Shown: piece after piece, positions 25,042 through 34,475 of the stretch
How the letters are laid out: every line of letters starts with the position of its first letter
How positions within the stretch are numbered: position 1 is the first letter of the stretch
Source: Aureispira sp963837355
GTDB taxonomy: Bacteria > Bacteroidota > Bacteroidia > Chitinophagales > Saprospiraceae
NCBI GenBank assembly: GCA_963837355.1
Contig: CAWIMY010000003.1
Coordinates: 434,001-498,000 of the forward strand
DNA: 64,000 nt
Reading direction: 5' to 3'
The notes under the pieces: model-generated
Database searches by the model: none
The model's input: only the letters and a program-made list of their open reading frames with translations
What the model was told of the DNA's origin: nothing
Made by a program: the position numbers and the translations under genes

Positions 25042-25724
25042 GATTGCATTTGGATTGTTTGGATAATATTTTTTGAGGGACTACCCTAATAGTTGGTAAA
25101 AAATGGAACCGCCTTACACACATAATTTCACCCATAACTTTAAATGTATAGACACCTAAAATGGTAAAAAAAAAGCGCAGCGTATTGTTAAAGAGTACAT
25201 CACAAAGCCTTATTATTCAGAACTTTGCTCTTCAATACTCTGTAACAGGATAATAAGTACAGAACTATCATTTTGAGAGGATTTTAAGTATTAAGAGAGT
25301 GGGACTTACTACTATTTTATGCTACTAAGTTACTTTACTGACAAAGGAAAAACAACCACAAAAAACAAATTTTCTTATGATTCGCTTGCGTCATTCTTAC
25401 TCCTGCGAGACAGGAAAAAGCAAATAAAAAAGCTACTGCCATCCAGAAAAAGCAAGGAATAACAGCAAACAATATCCATTTTTAATTCATTGAAAAACAA
25501 CAACTTAAATCCTTAAAAGCAATAAAAGAATGTAAATAAAGTTATCTAAAATAAAAGTTAACGCTTGCGTACTCCTGCTGCTACAAAAGTTTAGTGCCCG
25601 CTCCTTGCAACTATCCATAAGTTAGGGTTGGTTACTATACCAACAACAAGATTACCGATCAAAATTTGCTGGTGTTCCCCCCCCTTCCTCAGAAAGCTCT
25701 CAAAATTAACTAAAAGCTGGTCTA
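25042..25724. other. AT-rich intergenic region without a recognisable gene
   Basis: About 680 bp with many A- and T-runs and stop codons in all frames. I found no convincing ORF, RNA gene or repeat. It probably holds the promoter of the two coiled-coil genes near 25040-25100. Just behind the 25725 gene, minus-strand frames show no HLI tail, only short open stretches. Confidence 0.5.
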
Positions 25725-26357
25725 TTATCCAGCGCGCTTCTGCGGATCAGCTCCGATCAATCCTACTACCTCCTGCTCCAAGTACAACGTCTGCAACAAC
25801 TCCGCTAAATAAGTCGTTTGCGCTTCTTCCAAAAAATAGCCCCACGCATCAGGTGAACCTTGATCGGTACCAATAAATAACTCTTGGGGAACATTGAGGA
25901 GGATGGCTTGGGTATCCATACCACGTTTTCGGAGGCCGCGATTACTGTAGAGTTCTTGCAGGGTGGTAGTCGCATACCAAGTCTCTTGGGTGGGTTGTTG
26001 CTTGTTTTTACAGTAAGCTAAGGCAAACCCTTGACGGCAGAGTCGAAGGTGGAGCGCCTTTTCTTGTTGTGCAATTAAGCGGCGGATGGAGCGTAGCATT
26101 TCTAATACAATCCAAAGAAATAGGCCATCTTGTAACGCATAGAAGAGCACTTTGAGCCAGCTGTTGGAATGGAAGCGCCAATCTTCAAAAAAATCTACGA
26201 TGAGTACCAATTCTAAGAATAAAACAAACCCTAAACCTATGGCATGAAAGATTAAATTGGATAGTCCATTAGCAGCAGGATGCTGTACTATTAAACGCCA
26301 CTCGTAGGGCGCACGCTCCAACGTAATACCTTTTGGAACAGAATCTAAGAGCATCAT
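25725..26357 (-). CDS. Two-helix membrane protein of the HLI family lacking the tail motif
   Basis: The N-terminus (SVPKGITLERAPYEWRLIVQ) and the two helices (LIFHAIGLGFVLFLELVLIV and LKVLFYALQDGLFLWIVLEM) align with paralogue 6, as do ILLNVPQELFIGTDQGSPDAW and the helix EEAQTTYLAELLQTLYLEQE. The protein stops at GLIGADPQKRAG, where paralogue 6 continues for about 15 residues to DLSQHLIL. The tail may have been lost by a mutation near 25740-25750. It is the first member of the cluster in transcription order. Confidence 0.6.
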   Translation of the reverse strand: MMLLDSVPKGITLERAPYEWRLIVQHPAANGLSNLIFHAIGLGFVLFLELVLIVDFFEDWRFHSNSWLKVLFYALQDGLFLWIVLEMLRSIRRLIAQQEKALHLRLCRQGFALAYCKNKQQPTQETWYATTTLQELYSNRGLRKRGMDTQAILLNVPQELFIGTDQGSPDAWGYFLEEAQTTYLAELLQTLYLEQEVVGLIGADPQKRAG

Positions 26358-26586
26358 AATGGATAGGCCAACTACAAGAGAAACCGTTTGAACAATAAAG
26401 GATAAGTGAAAATAATAATTAAAAGTAGCAAAAAGCAGCTAATTGATCAACTATTTTTCTCGAAAAAAGGATGCTGCTATTCGTCTGATAATCTACGCTA
26501 CTGGTCGAAAAGGCCAACAAAACAGTAATTATTACAAGAGAAATGGCGTTGAACTACTATTCCCAATCACCACAACCATCCAATGT

Positions 26587-27636
26587 ATGAAAATCTTCCT
26601 CTTGCTGAGTTGCCTCTATACTGCCTTTTATACTTATCACCAAAACCCACAAGCGGTAGTAGAAAAACTAGGCAGTGATTTTCCAGAAAACACTCAATTG
26701 TCCATTGCGCTACTCGAAGGGGAAACCGTGCAGTATTATGGCTTTCACAAAAAAGAAGGACGCTACGTTCCTGTATCCAACCAACAAGCCGTTTTTGAGA
26801 TCGGTTCCCTCACTAAATTATTTACCAGCACGCTCTTGGCGCAAGCTATCATAGACAAAAAAGTAAAACCCCAACAGCGCCTGCGCTCGCTGCTGCCCTT
26901 TGCCCTCAAAGGCCGCCCAAAAATCACGCTGGAACAGCTCGCCAACCACAGCAGCGGCCTCCCTCGCCTCCCCGAAAATATTTTCCCCTTGCTCCTCACC
27001 AACGCCACTAATCCTTATAAAGAATACGACGAAGCCTTGCTCGAAGCCTACGCCACCAAAGAATTGCGCCTTGCCACCGCCCCTGGCGAGCAGTTTGCCT
27101 ATTCTAACCTAGGGGCGGGATTCTTGGGTTATGCCCTCACGCGCGCCTACAAAACCCCTTACCAAACCCTATTACAAGAGTTTATTTTTGACCCGCTCGA
27201 CATGCCGCACACCTATGCCCACGCGGCGCAAGTGCCTGCCGAACAGTTGGTGCTTGGCCAAGATCCGACAGGCAGCATCACCCCCAATTGGGATTGGCAA
27301 GTACTCGCGTCTGCGGGAAGCATCTTGTCTTGCACTGAGGATTTGAGCCGCTACGCCCGTGCTCAACTAACTGCTGAAAGCGCTGTTTTTGAGCGCCAAC
27401 AACGCCTTACCTTTGAACACAATAAGGACTTGCACCTCGCTTTGGGCTGGTTGATTTTGACAAAAAAAGGGCGGGAATATTACTTTCATAATGGTGCGAC
27501 AGGCGGCTATACTTCGTCGATGGTGCTGGACAAAGCCCAACAAAAAGCCGTCGTCATTCTCTCTAATTTATCGGGGATGCACGCCAAACGCGAGCAAATA
27601 GATGCCATTGCCTTTCAATTACTACAAGAGAAATAA
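26587..27636 (+). CDS. Serine hydrolase of the class C beta-lactamase fold
   Basis: The start at 26587 (MKIFLLLSCLYTAFYTYH) gives a signal peptide; the upstream codons of the longer frame do not look coding. The 349-residue product has all three active-site motifs of the AmpC / D-Ala-D-Ala carboxypeptidase group: S-x-x-K in FEIGSLTKLFTS, Y-x-N in FAYSNLGAGFLG and H-x-G in YFHNGATGGY. It likely acts in the periplasm on peptides or esters. Such Bacteroidota proteins are more often peptidases or esterases than resistance enzymes, and no ampR-like regulator is nearby. Confidence 0.85.
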   Translation: MKIFLLLSCLYTAFYTYHQNPQAVVEKLGSDFPENTQLSIALLEGETVQYYGFHKKEGRYVPVSNQQAVFEIGSLTKLFTSTLLAQAIIDKKVKPQQRLRSLLPFALKGRPKITLEQLANHSSGLPRLPENIFPLLLTNATNPYKEYDEALLEAYATKELRLATAPGEQFAYSNLGAGFLGYALTRAYKTPYQTLLQEFIFDPLDMPHTYAHAAQVPAEQLVLGQDPTGSITPNWDWQVLASAGSILSCTEDLSRYARAQLTAESAVFERQQRLTFEHNKDLHLALGWLILTKKGREYYFHNGATGGYTSSMVLDKAQQKAVVILSNLSGMHAKREQIDAIAFQLLQEK

Positions 27637-27647
27637 AATGCTCCTCC

Positions 27648-28427
27648 CTAGTCGTTTAAGCTCCAATCGTAGTCCAAGTGCTTGATGGTCGCCGTGGGTT
27701 GGATGGTCACGTCCGTGTACGGTTGCAAAAATTCTATTAGGCGTTGCCCCTTGGTAAAATCGCCCTTGAACCAAGAAAAAATCTTGGAGAGTTGGACTTC
27801 ATCGGGCGTAATTTTGTTGCGAAAATCATCGGCTAAAAACGCCTTGGCTTGTGCCGTGAGTTGCGCGTCTATTTTATCGGCCGTAAAGGCACGATTAAGT
27901 AGTTTAGGGCAGGATTTGGAGGCGCAAACCATCGCAAAATGAATACGCGGCTCTTCAAATTTGGGGCGCAATATTTTGTGTTCGATGGCATTGAGATTCA
28001 TCGGCTTGCCGCCAATTTTGAAAAATTTCCTGTGCCAAACCGAATTCACCAAAGGAAGATGCACCTTGGGGTGTAAATCTTGAATGCTCTCCACGGGATA
28101 ATTGTCGGCAATTAGCTTAATGGTAAACGCATTGTAGGCATTGATCCAATAGGCCAAGCGTTCTTCTTTGCTCCAATTGTCCGCAGGGGCATGGCTGGAC
28201 AATTGTCCCAAATAGCGCTCTAGGCGTTCTTTGTCCTTGATAAATCCCTTGTAATCCACAACGCCCGTTTCGCTTACGTGCGTTTGCAATAAGCTGTCCC
28301 AAAGTTTGTGATCCAAAGGCTTTGCCGTCGAATTCTTATAAGTAGTAGAAACGCCACAAGCGGCGAGGGAACCCAACAGGACGGTAAAGAAAAAGTACCC
28401 CCAGCAACGAAAGTAAGATATAGACAT
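27648..28427 (-). CDS. DUF547 domain lipoprotein
   Basis: The start at 28427 gives a signal peptide with a lipobox (LGSLAAC), so the 259-residue product is probably lipidated. The DUF547 domain is clear: VDYKGFIKDKERLERYLGQL, EERLAYWINAYNAFTIKLI, NLNAIEHKILRP and IHFAMVCASKSCPKLLNRAF, with the paired cysteines in the last segment. The family is widespread and without known activity. The gene converges with the serine hydrolase gene and is divergent from the vWA-like pair that follows. Confidence 0.85.
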   Translation of the reverse strand: MSISYFRCWGYFFFTVLLGSLAACGVSTTYKNSTAKPLDHKLWDSLLQTHVSETGVVDYKGFIKDKERLERYLGQLSSHAPADNWSKEERLAYWINAYNAFTIKLIADNYPVESIQDLHPKVHLPLVNSVWHRKFFKIGGKPMNLNAIEHKILRPKFEEPRIHFAMVCASKSCPKLLNRAFTADKIDAQLTAQAKAFLADDFRNKITPDEVQLSKIFSWFKGDFTKGQRLIEFLQPYTDVTIQPTATIKHLDYDWSLND

Positions 28428-28544
28428 AGCAGTAAGACGTTTTAAAATAAATCTACCAAAAAGGTTACCAATAAACGGTTTGTCCATTTAAATAACGTGG
28501 TTGATTATCAACCACTCCATGTAACGACAACAAAACCCCAACAC

Positions 28545-30037
28545 ATGTTTCGAATCTTTGTATTTCTATTGTGCTTACTTTCCTCCTATTTAGGCTACAG
28601 CCAAAATCTCCCCCAAGAATTTTATACCCCCAAGCAATTGGCGCGGCAAACGCCTATTTCCCTTGCCCAAGCCAACACCGAGCGCCAAAGCGCTTACGTG
28701 GTGTACGTCCCTGTCAATTATTCAAAATCCGTTTTCTCCGAAGAGAGCCAAAAAGCGCTAGCCAAGTTGCAAGGTCGCTTTATTGAGCGCGTGGATTTGA
28801 TGTATACGGTGTTTCGGCGCAATCCCAATTTTGATCAAACCGCACTCAACCAAATTCGCTACCAACAACTCAAAAAACACCTTCCCGAAGCCTTTCAAAC
28901 CAATATGACCGCGTGGCAATTAGTCGCGCAAGACGGCACGATGGACTACGAAGAAGCACAGGGCTATTTCCACGGCTTTGTAATCTATATTCGCCCCCAC
29001 CGCTTGGTGACAAACAACGGGCAATTGATAGAATCGGCGTTTGATCTACGGGTAGATTTACCCAGCACTAAGAAATACGATACGGAAGAGGAAATTGATT
29101 TTATTGAACGGGTACTAGCAGAACGCCCCATTAGTAGAACGGCTTATTTTGGCCACCCTGCCAACAAAGGTGGCATCAGGGGGATGCGGATCACTTCTGG
29201 CACTCCTGATACAGGCTATCTTCTCCAAATAGATACCAGTCAATATTGGAACAACCGCTATTATCCTCACCACAAAGGCCGCTTTGCCAAGGGTATTACG
29301 TATGCCACTAGAGGATTTAGCCGCCCAAAAGTGTATCTGCCAAAATACGATTCGAGTTATCTTCCCGATCCAATTCCTACGTATGATACCAGCTATTTTA
29401 ACAACGCCACTGCTAACGAGGACTACCAACATGGCTACGATAGCTTGGTGAGCGACTGGGACAATTATTTGATTGTCCACGATGTCACCGGCAGTATGTT
29501 TCCTTATTTGGCGCAAACCTTCCTCTACCACCGCGACCGTTTGGAGAAAACAAAAAGCGAAAAAATAGTCTTCTTTAACGACGGGGATAATTATCCTGAT
29601 GGCCCTATTGGCCGTTCGGGCGGGGCTTATTTTGTGCCTGCAAAAACCGTAGACGACATGAAAAATGTTGCCTTTGAAACCATGCGCAAAGGCAATGGCG
29701 GTGCCATGAAAATGACGTAGAGGCGCTCTTAGTCGGTCTAAAAAAAGCCCCTAAGTGCCAAGGCGTGCTACTAATAGCCGATAACCCTGCCCCTGTACGC
29801 GATATGAGTTTGATCCAGCAATTATTAGCTTTCAACAAGCCCGTTCGGGTGCTGGCCTGCGGCGTTGGGCAGGTTATTAATCATCAATATTTGCAATTGG
29901 CTTACCAAACCAACGGTTCGATTACGACGCTAGAAGGACAACATTTTGATTTATCTAAGCTGGAACTTGGGTCTACACTAATCATTGGCGGACAGCGCTT
30001 TGAAATCACGGCGGAGGGGCTATTCTTCCGACCATAG
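28545..30037 (+). pseudogene. vWA-like secreted protein with DVTGSM motif, frameshifted copy
   Basis: The start at 28545 (MFRIFVFLLCLLSSYLGYSQ) gives a signal peptide. The frame stops at 29720, but another frame carries on (NDVEALLVGLKKAPKCQG, VLLIADNPAPVRDMSLI) to 30037. The tandem neighbour reads straight through here, and one missing base near 29709 would restore a protein of 497 residues against 495 in the neighbour. Shared signatures are YVVYVPVNYSKS, ERVDLMYTVFRRNPNF, the MIDAS-like VHDVTGSMFPYL, VFFNDGDNYPDGPIGRSGG and LIADN. The DxTGSM site suggests metal-dependent ligand binding. Function unknown. Confidence 0.75.
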
Positions 30038-30067
30038 CTTTGAACGATTAATTTGTAAAAAGGGGCC

Positions 30068-30098
30068 TTGGGCATCCACAAAATATTTGGTATCTTAG
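30068..30098 (+). promoter_or_regulatory. Bacteroidota-type promoter of the second vWA-like gene
   Basis: A TTG at 30068-30070 and TATCTTAG at 30091-30098 are separated by 20 bp. This fits the Bacteroidota consensus TTG / TAnnTTTG with one mismatch, 20 bp before the start codon. It suggests that the second gene can be transcribed apart from the first. Confidence 0.45.
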
Positions 30099-30117
30099 GA
30101 CACTAAATCAACAAGCT

Positions 30118-31605
30118 ATGTTCCCAATTCTTCCCTTTTTGTTCCTTTTCCTGATGGCCTTATCGGCAAAAGCACAGATGCCCGACGCGGTCATCGTCAC
30201 GCCTGATCTGCTCTCCAAAGCGCAAGAAATCGAGCTCCAACAGTACGATATTTCTAGAAAAAGCCCGTACATCATCTATCTTCCCATGAACTATTCCAAG
30301 TTCCTGTTTACAGAAGAAGACAAAGCGCTGTTTTACAGCTTGCGCGATACGATGATTGAGCGCATTGATTTGGTATACACGGTATTCCGACGCAGCAAAA
30401 GCTTTGACCAGGTGCAATTGAATAAAGAGCGCTACGAGATGTTTCAAGCCAATTTTCCGCAAGCCTTCAACAACAACTTGATTGATTGGAATCTAATGGC
30501 GCAAAACGGCACGATGGAATACGAAGAAGCCCAAACCTATTTCCACGGCTTTGTCATCTACCTCAAACCCCACCGCGTCACCACGGCCGAGGGCTTGACG
30601 ATTGGTACCGCCTTGGACAAACGCGTGGATCGCCCCAGCACCCGCCGCCTAGAAACCAACGAAGAAATCACCGCCATACAAACGATTTTAGCCAAATCGA
30701 CCGCTACCAAAACCATTCAAGACACCTCCTATACCGAAAAACGCAAGCGCTTTTGGACAGGGCTCTACCTCGCCAAGAGCAAAAGCAAGCGCCGCAACGG
30801 CAAAAAATTCAAAACCAAAGGCCCCAAACGCCCCAAAGAATACAAAGTTAAATACGAAAAGGTGATGACCATCACGGAGCGCGAAGTGCCCGACCCCGAC
30901 GGCAGTGTCGAGCCCTCCAAAGTTATTGCCGAACTGACCGAAGATTCTGTCGTTTATACCGTGCTCAACCGCACTTTGGGACAATGGAACAACCATGTGG
31001 TCGTTCAAGATGTTACGGGCAGTATGCACCCTTACCTCACCCAAACCCTGCTCTACCTACGCGGCCACATTCAAAAAAATACCACCGAAAAATTTGTCTT
31101 TTTCAACGATGGCGATGCCCAACCCGATGGCCCTATTGGCCGCTCGGGCGGCTGCTACTACCAAAGCGCGGACAACGTTCAAGCGATTGAGGAAATGGCC
31201 TTTGAGGCCATGCGCAACGGCCAAGGCGGCAAAGCGGCTGAAAATGACATCGAAGCGATCTTGTACGGCATCAAAAAATTTCCCAACTGCGAAGGCGTAG
31301 TCTTGATTGCTGATAATTTTTCGCGGGTGCGCGACTTCAAACTGATGCCGCAATTGATGCGCTTGGGCAAGCCGGTGCGCGTTATTGTGTGTGGCATTGC
31401 CAAGGGCGATGTGGTCAATTTGGATTACATTTATCTCGCGCGCTATACGGGCGGCTCTTTGCATACCATCGACCAAGACTTGACGGATTTGTCCGATAAA
31501 AAAGACGGCCAAGCCTTTAAAGTCGGCTCCCAATATTTTAAATTAGACAACAACCGCATTGAGCTACTGCGCCAAAGCAAATCCAAGCATTATCGAGACT
31601 TTTAA
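30118..31605 (+). CDS. vWA-like secreted protein with DVTGSM motif, intact copy
   Basis: The 495-residue product has a signal peptide (FLFLFLMALSAKAQ), a conserved N-terminal region (YIIYLPMNYSKFLFTEED, ERIDLVYTVFRRSKSF, MEYEEAQTYFHGFVIYLKPH), a variable, very basic segment at about 210-255 (RRNGKKFKTKGPKRPKEY) and a vWA-like domain: VVQDVTGSMHPYL with Asp298, KFVFFNDGDAQPDGPIGRSG, CEGVVLIADNFSRVRDFKL and VRVIVCGI. The basic insert replaces a Tyr/His-rich segment of the tandem copy. It is probably exported to the periplasm or beyond. The domain family is unnamed to me. Confidence 0.75.
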   Translation: MFPILPFLFLFLMALSAKAQMPDAVIVTPDLLSKAQEIELQQYDISRKSPYIIYLPMNYSKFLFTEEDKALFYSLRDTMIERIDLVYTVFRRSKSFDQVQLNKERYEMFQANFPQAFNNNLIDWNLMAQNGTMEYEEAQTYFHGFVIYLKPHRVTTAEGLTIGTALDKRVDRPSTRRLETNEEITAIQTILAKSTATKTIQDTSYTEKRKRFWTGLYLAKSKSKRRNGKKFKTKGPKRPKEYKVKYEKVMTITEREVPDPDGSVEPSKVIAELTEDSVVYTVLNRTLGQWNNHVVVQDVTGSMHPYLTQTLLYLRGHIQKNTTEKFVFFNDGDAQPDGPIGRSGGCYYQSADNVQAIEEMAFEAMRNGQGGKAAENDIEAILYGIKKFPNCEGVVLIADNFSRVRDFKLMPQLMRLGKPVRVIVCGIAKGDVVNLDYIYLARYTGGSLHTIDQDLTDLSDKKDGQAFKVGSQYFKLDNNRIELLRQSKSKHYRDF

Positions 31606-31654
31606 AGCACTCTTTTTTTATGGAAAAGTTGCCTTTTTGGCGTACCTTTAGTCC

Positions 31655-32932
31655 ATGCAAACAACTACACATACACGCGTGCCCGCCCTGCGCTTTCCCG
31701 AATTTGAGGGGGATTGGGAAGTGAAAAGGTTTGGGGGAATTTATACATTCTACCCTACTAATTCTTATTCTAGAAGTAAATTGAATTACGAAAGTGGATT
31801 AGTAGAAAATATTCACTACGGTGATATTCATAAAAAACTGCGTGATCTATTAGACATCAATAAAGAGACACTTCCTTTCATCAACGAAGACGTAGATTTA
31901 AGTAGAATAAAAGAAGAATCCTACTGCCAAGAGAAGGATTTGGTAATTGCAGATGCTTCTGAAGACTATGCAGACATAGGAAAGTGTACAGAAATAGCAA
32001 ATCTAAATGGAGAACGTGTTCTGGCTGGACTTCATACTTTTTTAGCGCGTCCTAACAAACACCCTATTGCACTTGGTTTTACTAGTTTTCTTGTGCATTC
32101 TTGGTTTGTTAGAAAACAAGTACTCACTATAGCACAAGGTTCAAAGGTAATAAGTCTATCTACTAAGAGATTAGCAAATGTTAGACTACCTATCCCCTCC
32201 CTACCCGAACAACAAAAAATAGCCAATTTCCTTGCTGGCATCGACCAAAAAATAAGCTTATTAGAGGAAAAGAAACAGCAATTACAAACCTTTAAAAAAG
32301 GGATGATGCAGCAGTTGTTTAGTCAGCAACTAAGGTTCAAGGACGAGAATGGGGAGGATTTCCCTGCTTGGGAGGACACTACATTAGGAGAAATTGCTCA
32401 ATTAAAAAAGGGGAAAGGTATAGCGAAAAAAGATATTGTTGACGGAGGAAAATATCCGTGCATTCGATATGGCGAGTTATACACGCATTATGGAGAAGTA
32501 ATTACTGTTATAAAGTCTTTTACCAATGCTGATAAAACAAAGTTGATAGTTAGCGTAGCCAATGACATTATTATTCCTGCTTCAGGAGAAAGTGCTTTAG
32601 ATATCGCTACTGCTGCTTGTGTACAAATGAACGATGTCATTCTAGGTAGTGATTTGAATATTATAAGAACTACTTCAAGTGGTGTATTTTTAGCTTATTA
32701 TCTGAATAGTTATAGTAAAAAATTTATAATAAAAGCAGCACAAGGCGTACAGGTAGTTCATTTATATCGTCGTCAACTGGAAAAAATAAAAATCAACCTC
32801 CCCTCCCTCCCCGAGCAACAAAAAATAGCCAACTACCTCAACAACCTAGACCAACAAATCCAAAACATTCAAGACCAACTTACGCAAACACAAGCCTACA
32901 AAAAGGGATTGTTGCAACAGTTGTTGGTATAA
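31655..32932 (+). CDS. hsdS: Orphan type I restriction-modification specificity subunit HsdS
   Basis: HsdS chooses the bipartite DNA target of type I restriction-modification enzymes. The 425-residue protein has the standard order: target domain 1 (about 20-180), a conserved coiled coil starting LPEQQKIANFLAGIDQKISL, target domain 2 (about 245-370) and a second coil starting LPEQQKIANYLNNLDQQIQN. The target domains are visibly AT-rich compared with flanking genes. No hsdM or hsdR lies in the window, so the subunit must pair with proteins encoded elsewhere or serve as a reservoir of target domains. It starts 50 bp after the vWA-like gene. Confidence 0.93.
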   Translation: MQTTTHTRVPALRFPEFEGDWEVKRFGGIYTFYPTNSYSRSKLNYESGLVENIHYGDIHKKLRDLLDINKETLPFINEDVDLSRIKEESYCQEKDLVIADASEDYADIGKCTEIANLNGERVLAGLHTFLARPNKHPIALGFTSFLVHSWFVRKQVLTIAQGSKVISLSTKRLANVRLPIPSLPEQQKIANFLAGIDQKISLLEEKKQQLQTFKKGMMQQLFSQQLRFKDENGEDFPAWEDTTLGEIAQLKKGKGIAKKDIVDGGKYPCIRYGELYTHYGEVITVIKSFTNADKTKLIVSVANDIIIPASGESALDIATAACVQMNDVILGSDLNIIRTTSSGVFLAYYLNSYSKKFIIKAAQGVQVVHLYRRQLEKIKINLPSLPEQQKIANYLNNLDQQIQNIQDQLTQTQAYKKGLLQQLLV

Positions 32933-32946
32933 TCCCTTGCTAGAGC

Positions 32947-33309
32947 ATGATTTTTCATAAAAAGACAACCGATGCGCCTGAATTTGTAGCAGGCGACCAC
33001 ACGCGCTTGCGCGAATTGATGCACCCCACCCACGACGCGGTGCCGATTGGCTACAGCTTGGCGCATGCTTCGGTCGCCGTTGGGCAAGCCTCGTTGCCGC
33101 ACCGTTTGGTCGGCTCCGAGAGCTATTATATATTGCAAGGCCAAGGCCGTATGTACATTGAGGGACAGGATTTTGCCGTAGAGAAAGACAGTGTTTTTTT
33201 GGTGCCGCCCAATGCCTTGCAGCATATTGAGAATACGGGGGCGGAGGAGTTGGTGTTTTTGTGTATTGTGGAACCGTTTTGGCAGGAAGTGGAGGAAGAG
33301 GTGTTGTAG
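32947..33309 (+). CDS. Cupin domain protein
   Basis: The 120-residue protein is a single small cupin barrel. The first motif is poorly conserved (PHRLVGSESYYILQGQGRMYI, with His and Glu at metal positions) and the second is QHIENTGAEELVFLCI. The conserved pattern supports a metal-binding fold of the cupin_2 type. Substrates of such proteins range widely and cannot be deduced. The gene starts 14 bp behind hsdS on the same strand and may be transcribed with it, though no functional link is known. Confidence 0.85.
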   Translation: MIFHKKTTDAPEFVAGDHTRLRELMHPTHDAVPIGYSLAHASVAVGQASLPHRLVGSESYYILQGQGRMYIEGQDFAVEKDSVFLVPPNALQHIENTGAEELVFLCIVEPFWQEVEEEVL

Positions 33310-33357
33310 TTTTTCTCTTGTTTTATCGGGTGGCGCTGTTGCGTTTTCTTTAGTATT

Positions 33358-34143
33358 CTAATAATTATGCTCCAACAAACTCAACGTCAACACAAAGCCC
33401 TTTTCGGCCTTTTGCTCCCAAGGCGTGTTGATACAATTGGCAATATCGCTGGTGCCGATGCAACGCGGGGTGCGGCATTGGCTGTCCAAGATGCGCATTT
33501 CTTTGAAAACCAGCCCAATGCCCTTGGCATAAACCTCCTTGGAGTAGCGCCGTTCGATGTTGTTGGTTTTGTCTACTTGTAGAATTTGTACGGCATCGGG
33601 ATAAATGGTATTAGAAATCGTATCGAGGTACGAATCGCCTACGCCTTCGTAGGTAAACATGCCCCAATCTTTGTACAAGTCGATGGAGCCGCCGCGAATG
33701 GGCACCAAGGTATCGCGTCGAATAAAGGCGATACCGTTCCACTCCTTTTGTTGTTCGACAGGAAAAACCATTTTTACAAAGCGCTGGTTGCTCTCCACAC
33801 GCTGTATTTGGTTGCCTTCTACTTTCTCACTCCAAACCCCTACCAACGTCCAGTTATCGGCCGCATTGGCCCGCCAGTAGCGTTCCAAGCGGTGGGCATC
33901 TTGGCCTTCGCCATCCAAGAAGGACGCGCCAGTTACTTCCTTGATTTGATAACGCGTTGTTTCTACCGTACAATTATATTCGTCATACACGGTAGAGTCT
34001 ACTTGATACACGCGGTAGTTGTTTGCTACGATGGGATAATAGGCCCGATCGGCTTTAGGGAGCGTTTCGGTAACGCGCTCACAGGCCATAAAGAATAATC
34101 CAAGCAACAGCCCCACCAAGAAGAGACGAGAAAGAATAGACAT
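33358..34143 (-). CDS. Putative lipoprotein of unknown function
   Basis: The start at 34143 (MSILSRLFLVGLLLGLFFMAC) gives a signal peptide and lipobox; the longer frame from 34248 adds an unlikely 35 residues. The mature protein of about 240 residues is rich in Tyr, Asp and Val, with strand-like segments (NNYRVYQVDSTVYDEYNC, WKEWNG-type turns and FTYEGVGDSYLDTI), and four cysteines near the C-terminus in QCRTPRCIGTSDIANCI. It resembles secreted Bacteroidota proteins with a beta-sheet fold, but I do not recognise a family. Confidence 0.6.
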   Translation of the reverse strand: MSILSRLFLVGLLLGLFFMACERVTETLPKADRAYYPIVANNYRVYQVDSTVYDEYNCTVETTRYQIKEVTGASFLDGEGQDAHRLERYWRANAADNWTLVGVWSEKVEGNQIQRVESNQRFVKMVFPVEQQKEWNGIAFIRRDTLVPIRGGSIDLYKDWGMFTYEGVGDSYLDTISNTIYPDAVQILQVDKTNNIERRYSKEVYAKGIGLVFKEMRILDSQCRTPRCIGTSDIANCINTPWEQKAEKGFVLTLSLLEHNY

Positions 34144-34475
34144 AGTAGCAAGGTTTTGATGGTAAAAAACAAGCAAAAAGCGGGAAACAGAGACAAAATA
34201 CAACTTTTTGAAGCAAGGCGCTTGTTCTGTGAAGTAAAAAATAAGCAACTAAAATTGAGCCGCCTTTTCACTTTTCGTAAAAAGCCCTAGTTTTCTATTC
34301 TCAGAATATCCCCGCAATGCCAGAAAAAAAGCGTATTTTTGGTCGCCTTTAGAGGCAAGACACACTTGTTTTGGGGTGCTTGTTGGCGGGCAGTGCGCTA
34401 TTGGGGGAGTGCGGCGCGGTAGTGTCTTCTCCTACAGCAGCTTATTTTTCATCATATTTCTAATACATAAAAACG

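Noticed and set aside
25628..25876. Plus-strand ORF antisense to the 25725 gene
   Set aside because: It overlaps a gene with clear family similarity and has low-complexity Ser/Thr/Pro composition typical of a shadow frame.
26587..27636. Antibiotic resistance beta-lactamase
   Set aside because: Motifs show the fold and active site but cannot separate resistance enzymes from peptidases and esterases, and no regulator is adjacent.
31629..31651. Promoter TTG / TACCTTTAG before hsdS
   Set aside because: The spacing is only 11 bp and the -7 box would lie within a few bases of the start codon.
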